A DNA stretch of 64,000 nucleotides from Streptomyces roseofulvus. GTDB taxonomy: Bacteria > Actinomycetota > Actinomycetes > Streptomycetales > Streptomycetaceae. Shown in pieces: positions 59,098 through 64,000 of the stretch. Every line of letters begins with the position of its first letter. The stretch's first letter is position 1. The position numbers and the translations under genes are program-made. The stretch spans positions 1,426,001 to 1,490,000 of the forward strand of contig NZ_BAAAWE010000001.1 in NCBI RefSeq assembly GCF_039534915.1, in the 5' to 3' direction. Under the pieces are notes generated by a model. The model did not search any database. It saw nothing but the letters and a program-made list of their open reading frames with translations, and had not been told where the DNA came from.

Positions 59098-59133
59098 ATC
59101 GTTGAACTGTCGCGATGCTTCAACGATATATCG
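59098..59133. promoter_or_regulatory. PadR operator and -10-like palindrome
   Basis: ATCGTTGAA (59098-59106) and TTCAACGAT (59119-59127) form a perfect 9-bp inverted repeat with a 12-bp spacer. CGATATATCG (59124-59133) is a self-complementary, AT-rich 10-mer overlapping its end. They sit 26 nt upstream of the PadR start and are the likely site of its autoregulation. Confidence 0.75.
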
Positions 59134-59240
59134 GAAGTGTTCGACGAGCAACCCACCGACCGTCCGCGGCGGCCATCCCGGTCCAGCCGTCCCGGATTGG
59201 CCTTGGCCCGCCCTCTCACCCCGCCGGTACGGTCCCGGTC

Positions 59241-60050
59241 ATGCGCATCCGAATCGTCGACGCCTTCACCGACCGCCCCTTCTCCGGCAACCCCGCCGGG
59301 GTCCTCCTCCTCGACTCCTTCCCGGACGACACCTGGCTCCAGAAGGTCGCCGCCGAGGTCAACCTCTCCGAGACCGCCTTCGCGCATCCGCTGCCGCCGG
59401 GCGGCGAGGCCGAATGGGCGCTGCGCTGGTTCACCCCCACCACCGAGGTCGACATGTGCGGCCACGCCACCCTGGCCACCGCCCACGTCCTGCACAGCAC
59501 CGGCGCGACGGCCGGCCCGGTCCGCTTCGCCACCCGCTCGGGCGTGCTCGGCGCCGTGGCCGAGGCGGACGGCTCGATCACCATGGACTTCCCGACCGCC
59601 TCGCTCACCCCGGCGCCGGTCCCGGCGGGCCTGGCGGCGGCGCTCGGCGCCGAGATCGTGGCCGTCCACGACACCCCGGACCACATCGGCGACCTCGTGG
59701 TCGAGCTGCGCGACGAGGCCGCCGTCCGCGGTCTCGCCCCCGACCTCGCCGCCCTCGTGGCGCACTCGTCGCGCGGCGTGATCGCGACCGCGCTCGCCGC
59801 CGACCCGGCGAACGGCTACCACTTCGTCTCCCGCGGCTTCTTCCCCGCCGTCGGCATCGCCGAGGACCCGGTCACCGGCAGCGCCCACACCGCGCTCGCG
59901 CCGTACTGGTCCGCCCGCCTCGGCCGGGACGAGCTCACCGGCTTCCAGGGCGGAGCCCGTACCGGCCTGGTCCGCACCCGCCTGCGCGGCGACCGCACCC
60001 TGCTGACCGGCCACGCGGTGACGGTCATCGAGGGCGAACTGCACGCCTGA
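59241..60050 (+). CDS. PhzF-family isomerase/epimerase
   Basis: 269 residues from ATG 59241. MRIRIVDAFTDRPFSGNPAGVLLLDSF (catalytic region around FTDRPFSGNPAG), SETAFAHPL holding the active Glu, RWFTPTTEVDMCGHATLATAHVL and GIAEDPVTGSAHTALAPYW are the hallmarks. PhzF enzymes isomerise small metabolites such as the phenazine precursor. Its physiological substrate is unknown. Confidence 0.9.
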   Translation: MRIRIVDAFTDRPFSGNPAGVLLLDSFPDDTWLQKVAAEVNLSETAFAHPLPPGGEAEWALRWFTPTTEVDMCGHATLATAHVLHSTGATAGPVRFATRSGVLGAVAEADGSITMDFPTASLTPAPVPAGLAAALGAEIVAVHDTPDHIGDLVVELRDEAAVRGLAPDLAALVAHSSRGVIATALAADPANGYHFVSRGFFPAVGIAEDPVTGSAHTALAPYWSARLGRDELTGFQGGARTGLVRTRLRGDRTLLTGHAVTVIEGELHA

Positions 60051-60069
60051 ACCCCCGGCACACGCCACG

Positions 60070-60122
60070 CCGGTACGACCGGACCCGGCCCGCGCCGCAC
60101 CGCACCGGTACGACCGGACCCG
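60070..60122. repeat. 18-bp direct repeat x2 (period 35 bp)
   Basis: CCGGTACGACCGGACCCG occurs at 60070-60087 and 60105-60122, and a third, truncated copy (CCGGTACGG) starts at 60136. It is in the short gap after phzF. Confidence 0.8.
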
Positions 60123-60143
60123 ACGCACGCCGCACCGGTACGG

Positions 60144-60183
60144 CGGAGGGGGCGTACGGCACCCATGCCGTACGCCCCCTCCG
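60144..60183. terminator. 17-bp terminator hairpin between phzF and CPBP genes
   Basis: CGGAGGGGGCGTACGGC (60144-60160) and GCCGTACGCCCCCTCCG (60167-60183) pair perfectly around a 6-nt loop. It serves both convergent genes. Confidence 0.9.
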
Positions 60184-60195
60184 GTCGTCCTCCGC

Positions 60196-60993
60196 TCACA
60201 CGGTCGGCAGCCAGCCCACTTTCCCCGCGAGCAGCCCGTAGCCCACGAAGGCCACGATGTCGAGCAGCGCGTGGGCGGCCACCAGCGGCCCCACCCGCCC
60301 CCACCGCCGGTAGAGCAGCACGAAGACCACGCCCATCACCATGTTGCCGACGAAGCCGCCGATGCCCTGGTAGAGGTGGTACGACCCCCGCAGCACCGAG
60401 CTCGCCAGCAGCGCGGCCGTCGGCGACCAGCCCAACTGCCCCAGCCGGCGCAGCAGATAGCCGACGACGATGACCTCCTCCAGGACGGAGTTCTGGATCG
60501 CCGACAGGATCAGGACGGGGTACTTCCACCACACGTCGGGCAGCGACTCGGGCACCACCGTCAGGTTGAAGCCCGAGGCCCGCGACGCCAGGTAGAAGGC
60601 GAGGCCGGCGCTGCCGATGCCGGCCGCCAGCAGTGCCCCGCGCCCCAGGTCCGACCACGGCCGGGTCCGGTCGAAGCCGATGTCCCGCAGCCCGGACCCC
60701 TCCCGCAGCAGCAGGTGCGCCACGAGCACCACCGGCACCAGCGCGGTGGCGATCCCGAAGAGCTGCCAGGCGAGGTCGAGCCAGGGGCGTCCGGGGACGT
60801 ACGACCCGTTGAGGCCGGCGGCCTGCTCCTTGAGCGAGCCGGGCCGGGTCAGCGAGCCGATGAAGCTGATCAGCGAGGAGACCGCGCTCGCCCCGAGCGA
60901 GAGCGCGAGCACGATGAGCGTCTCGGAGCGCAGCATCCGCCGCGAGAGACCGCCCGGGGGCGGGGCCGCGTCCACGACCCGTTGTTCCGACAC
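60196..60993 (-). CDS. CPBP-family intramembrane glutamic protease
   Basis: 265 residues with six to eight membrane spans. SAIQNSVLEEVIVVGYLLRRLGQLGWSPTAALLASSVLRGSYHLYQGIGGFVGN holds the EE motif and the conserved HxxxG (HLYQG), with the second His/Asn region in GFVGNMVMGVVF and AHALLDIVAFVG. EEVIVVGYL replaces the EExxFRG of the classical form, as in the actinobacterial branch. It may process prenylated or membrane proteins, or give self-immunity to bacteriocins. Confidence 0.85.
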   Translation of the reverse strand: MSEQRVVDAAPPPGGLSRRMLRSETLIVLALSLGASAVSSLISFIGSLTRPGSLKEQAAGLNGSYVPGRPWLDLAWQLFGIATALVPVVLVAHLLLREGSGLRDIGFDRTRPWSDLGRGALLAAGIGSAGLAFYLASRASGFNLTVVPESLPDVWWKYPVLILSAIQNSVLEEVIVVGYLLRRLGQLGWSPTAALLASSVLRGSYHLYQGIGGFVGNMVMGVVFVLLYRRWGRVGPLVAAHALLDIVAFVGYGLLAGKVGWLPTV

Positions 60994-61107
60994 CAGACCC
61001 GTCTCCCGTTCCCGTCGCGACCGCCGGGGGCCCGCCTCGGCCCCCGTACGACGATCATGCGCGACGGCACGGGCGGAGCGCCATCCAGGGCCGCCCCCGA
61101 CCTCCGC

Positions 61108-62613
61108 TCACGCCCCCTCGGCACCCACCGGCCAGGTGTGCACCGGCTCCCCCTCCAGCATCAGCTCCCGGTACCGCCGGGTCGTCGCCGCCAGCGCCGC
61201 CTCCCGGTCGAGACCGGACTCCAGGGCCCGGTGGAAGGTGTCGGCCTGCCAGGACGCGCCGTTCACCCGGCGCCGGCACCGCTGCTCGATCACGCCCAGG
61301 TAGAAGTCGCGGTCCGCGGGGTCGATGTGCCAGGCGTCAAGTCCCGCCGCGGCCAGCGGCAGCAGCTCGTCGAGGACGAGGCGCACGGCGGGCTGGGTGG
61401 CGATCCCGCCCGCGCGGCCCGGCCGGGGCCAGCGCAGCTCCGCCTCGATGCCGTACCGGCAGGCGGTGTCGAAGTTGGCCTCGGCGTCCTCGAAGGCCAT
61501 CCGCTTCCACAGCGGGCGCGGGTCGTCGGCGAGGGAGCGGACGAGCCCGTAGTAGAAGGCGGCGTTGGCGAGGACGTCGGTGACGGTGGGGCCGGCGGGC
61601 AGCACCCGGTTCTCCACCCGCAGGTGCGGGACGCCGTCGACCCAGCCGTAGACCGGCCGGTTCCAGCGGTAGACGGTGCCGTTGTGCAGGACCAGCTCCT
61701 TGAGCTGCGGCACCCCGCCCTCGTCGAGGACGCGCAGCGGGTCCTCCTCGTCGCAGAGCGGCAGCAGCGAGGGGAAGTAGCGCACGTTCTCCTCGAAGAG
61801 GTCGTACACCGAGTCCACCCACCGCTCGCCGAACCAGGTGCGCGGCCGGACCCCCTGGGACTGGAGTTCGGGCGGACGGGTGTCGGTGGCCTGGGTGAAG
61901 AGCGGCGGGCGGGACTCGCGCCACACCTCGCGGCCGAAGACGAAGGGCGAGTTGGCGCCGAGGGCTATCTGCACGCCGGCGACGGCCTGGGCGGCGTTCC
62001 AGACGGAGGCGAAGCGGGCCGGGGTGACCTGGAGGTGCAGCTGGACCGAGGTGCAGGCGGCCTCCGCGATGATCGACTCCGAGCTGTGCCGGAGCCGCTC
62101 GACGCCCTGGATGTCGAGGGTGATCTGCTCCCCCCGGGCAGTCAGGATCTGGTCGTTCAGCAGGGCGTAGCGATCGGCCGAGGAAAGGTTCTCGAAGACG
62201 AGCTCGCGCTGGGAGAGGGTCGGCAGAATGCCGATCATGACGACCCCGGCGTCGACTTCGGCCGCCTTGCGGTCGGCATATCCCAGTCCGGTTCTGAGCT
62301 CTTCCGCGAGCCGGTCGAAAACGTGGCCGCCGAGCCTGCGCGGGGCGATGTTGACTTCCAGATTGAACATTCCGAGTTCGGTCTGGAAATCGGTGCTCGC
62401 GATCTTTTCGAGGACGGCGTCGTTGAGCATCCTCGGGAGTCCGTCGGAGCCGGCGAGATTGAGTTCGATCTCGACGCCCATGAGGTTGCGCGGGCGGTCG
62501 AACCGCTGCTCCGCGAGGAGCCGGGCGAGCCCCGCCAGACACTGCTGGAGCTTGCGCCGGTAGCGCTGTCGGTCGGCCGGGCCGAACCCGTCCGTCGCGA
62601 CCTTCTCCCCCAT
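61108..62613 (-). CDS. Glutamate-cysteine ligase-like protein (GCS2 family, EgtA/YbdK-like)
   Basis: 501 residues from ATG 62613. NLMGVEIELNLAGSDGLPRMLNDAVLEKI (metal-binding Glu/acidic residues), TELGMFNLEVNIAPRRL, TSVQLHLQVTPARFASVWNAAQAV, ANSPFVFGREVWRESR and HLRVENRVLPAGPTVTDVLANAAFYYGLV are GCS2 blocks. The family forms an amide bond to an alpha- or gamma-carboxylate using ATP. Streptomyces lacks glutathione, so the product may be a gamma-glutamyl compound of other purpose. It is monocistronic. Confidence 0.85.
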   Translation of the reverse strand: MGEKVATDGFGPADRQRYRRKLQQCLAGLARLLAEQRFDRPRNLMGVEIELNLAGSDGLPRMLNDAVLEKIASTDFQTELGMFNLEVNIAPRRLGGHVFDRLAEELRTGLGYADRKAAEVDAGVVMIGILPTLSQRELVFENLSSADRYALLNDQILTARGEQITLDIQGVERLRHSSESIIAEAACTSVQLHLQVTPARFASVWNAAQAVAGVQIALGANSPFVFGREVWRESRPPLFTQATDTRPPELQSQGVRPRTWFGERWVDSVYDLFEENVRYFPSLLPLCDEEDPLRVLDEGGVPQLKELVLHNGTVYRWNRPVYGWVDGVPHLRVENRVLPAGPTVTDVLANAAFYYGLVRSLADDPRPLWKRMAFEDAEANFDTACRYGIEAELRWPRPGRAGGIATQPAVRLVLDELLPLAAAGLDAWHIDPADRDFYLGVIEQRCRRRVNGASWQADTFHRALESGLDREAALAATTRRYRELMLEGEPVHTWPVGAEGA

Positions 62614-63119
62614 CGAGGCGTCCCTCCCGCGCGGGCGGCCCCGGGCGGGCCGCGCGTACGGACGATGATGCCCACGCCACTGATCGACAACGCCTGCTTT
62701 TCCGGCCGCTCCACGGATAGTCTGGTACGCACCTGTCGCCACGCGCCTCTCCGCCTTCGGACCGGCCGACGACATATACCACTGTCATATCGGTCCGCCG
62801 AGCCGCTCGGTCGGGCTCTCGGAATTCTGACGTCCGGCTTGCCGGGGAATGTGAGGGCGGAGATCCTGTCTTCGCTCCGATTCCGCGCCGCGACCCTCCG
62901 CATACGACCTGATGACGCCTTGTCAGGAATATCGGTGGCGTCTAGCGGAAACAATCTCTGAACACGCGTCGTATAAACTCCGCGGACGAGGCAGAGCGCC
63001 GGCGCCGGCCATGACCCGTGGCCCCCCGCTCCGCACCCGCCGCCGACAGCGCCGTCGAAGCCCACCCCGCAGCGCGAACCCGTATCCCCGTGTCTCCTGA
63101 GCGAGAGGCGACCCACACG
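62614..63119. other. Gene-free stretch between GCS2-like and hypothetical genes
   Basis: This 506-bp region has no frame with a convincing start. TTGTCA (62920-62925) and TAGCGG (62943-62948), 17 bp apart, could be a weak promoter of the following gene. AT-rich CATATACCACTGTCATAT sequence near 62774-62791 is unusual in this genome and may hold an operator. Small open stretches at 62912-63100 lack a ribosome site. Confidence 0.45.
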
Positions 63120-63710
63120 ATGCTCCGACCCTCCCCGGCCCCCGCGCCGGCCCTCCGCAGTGTCCTCGCGGCACTCGGCTCGCCCACGGCCGTACGCGAG
63201 GCCCGCACCCCGGCCCTGCGGGCCGCGACCGGACCACTGAGTCCCGAACTCCCGCTGCCCGTCCACGTGCTGCGGATCTCCGGAGCGCCGGAACAGGCGC
63301 CCGGCACCCGGCTCGTCGGGTGGCGTTTCCTGATCCGGAGCGGGGACCGGGCGATCGCGGCCGCGGACACCATGCTCACCCCGGACGGCTGGTCCTTCTC
63401 GCACTTCTTCGAGGGGCCGTACGTCGCCGCCACGGAGCGGGCCCTGGTCCAGGCGGAGGCGCTGCCGGGCACGTACCAGCCGCGCCTGCTGTCGGTGCCG
63501 GAGCTGTACATGCTGACGCTGTGGCTGCACGCCGAGCCGGACCCGGACGACCCGGAGCCGGAGACGGCCTCCGCCGACGTCCTGGTGCCGCTCGCCCCGG
63601 CACCGCCCGGCATCGCCCCCCACCGCCCCTACCGGGTGGCCGATCTGCTGCCCGTGCTCAGTACGCGACTCGCGCCGCCGCCGCTGCTCGGCTCCGCGGC
63701 GCCCGCCTGA
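63120..63710 (+). CDS. Hypothetical protein (Pro/Ala-rich, putative alpha/beta fold)
   Basis: 196 residues from ATG 63120 (a GC-rich stretch of in-frame sequence upstream to 63018 is probably untranslated). LPVHVLRISGAPEQAPGTRLVGWRFLIRSGDRAIAAADTMLTPDGWSFSHFFEGPYVAATERAL and YQPRLLSVPELYMLTLWLHAEPD suggest an alpha/beta protein. The last 45 residues are Pro/Ala-rich. I recognise no family. Confidence 0.65.
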   Translation: MLRPSPAPAPALRSVLAALGSPTAVREARTPALRAATGPLSPELPLPVHVLRISGAPEQAPGTRLVGWRFLIRSGDRAIAAADTMLTPDGWSFSHFFEGPYVAATERALVQAEALPGTYQPRLLSVPELYMLTLWLHAEPDPDDPEPETASADVLVPLAPAPPGIAPHRPYRVADLLPVLSTRLAPPPLLGSAAPA

Positions 63711-63727
63711 TCCGCTCCGCGCGCACC

Positions 63728-63755
63728 GCCCCGTGACCCCCTCGGGTCACGGGGC
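63728..63755. terminator. Terminator hairpin after the hypothetical gene
   Basis: GCCCCGTGACCC (63728-63739) pairs with GGGTCACGGGGC (63744-63755), loop CCTC. It is 17 nt past the stop. Confidence 0.85.
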
Positions 63756-63985
63756 GCACTGCTGTCCGGAACCCGCGTCCGAACGCCCGCGCCGAACACC
63801 CCGCCCGTACGGACTAGCCCGCTCGGGCCACCCCGAACCACCCGAATTGGCGGGGGTGTTGACCTGAACCGCCCCTGCGGGTGATGCGTCTTCCCAGGAG
63901 CGGACGAGCTGACGCGAAATACCTGCGGAAGGGCGTCCGTGCGGCAAGACTGGGACCGGAACCGAACCGACCGACGGGGGCGGCC

Positions 63986-64000
63986 ATGAGCGCGCAGAGC
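63986..64000 (+). CDS. Start of a gene cut by the right edge
   Basis: ATG 63986 is followed by AGC GCG CAG AGC (MSAQS), with purine-rich GACGGGGGCGG upstream. Only five codons are visible, so the product cannot be named. Confidence 0.4.

Noticed and set aside
62912..63100. 62-codon frame in the gap before the last hypothetical gene
   Set aside because: It has no ribosome site, and the composition changes from AT-rich to shadow sequence.

Overview
The window reads as a chromosomal segment of a Streptomyces or close relative. GC content is very high, third codon positions are almost all G or C, GTG starts are common, and the gene families are typical of the genus (SARP and MocR regulators, UXS-type epimerase, many DMT/EamA exporters, actinobacterial CPBP and GCS2-like proteins). 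About 65 genes are packed on both strands. I see no tRNA, rRNA or CRISPR array.

Layout. 0-9 kb is housekeeping and stress-type genes: a hotdog thioesterase, a membrane-anchored protein, an MFS exporter, a spermidine-synthase-like methyltransferase, patatin, AlkD-like repair protein, TVP38 protein, a thiolase divergent from its likely HxlR regulator, and uppP. 9.06-17.58 kb looks like an inserted island. It carries a decayed IS5-type transposase, a 26-codon peptide gene with a perfect ribosome-binding site, a strong hairpin, an RRE(PqqD)-M50 membrane peptidase, a large STAND-like/TPR protein, a flavin reductase, a SARP regulator, and a secreted M28-family protein whose metal-binding and catalytic residues are mostly replaced. 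The last 69 bp of uppP are repeated (5 mismatches) at 17.58-17.65 kb, followed by a strong terminator, as expected if an 8.6-kb element had entered the 3' end of uppP. I propose that this island encodes a small, undescribed RiPP-type system.

17.8-33.7 kb is ordinary chromosome: a flavin reductase, Lnt, an oxidoreductase, an FAD monooxygenase/TetR pair with two perfect ACTACAGCTGTAGT operators, a DinB-like protein, Ung, an ABC solute-binding lipoprotein, two SDR genes with a clear promoter, a HipA-like/DUF3037 pair, and an Orn/Lys/Arg decarboxylase.

35.4-46.9 kb is one long leftward operon for nucleotide-activated heptose and a carbamoylated glycan: UXS-like epimerase, carbamoyltransferase, GT2, GmhB, GT9, two GT1/4-like glycosyltransferases, GmhA, HldE and a second GT9. 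Seven of its nine junctions overlap by exactly 4 nt (ATGA/GTGA). 47-64 kb holds a CxC-containing 52-residue protein, a Rieske lipoprotein, an isochorismatase-fold protein lacking its whole catalytic triad, PPOX-type flavoproteins, LysR/EamA and MocR/PPOX pairs, a Clp-N-only protein, a His-rich PadR regulator with dyad operators, PhzF, a CPBP protease and a GCS2-like ligase.
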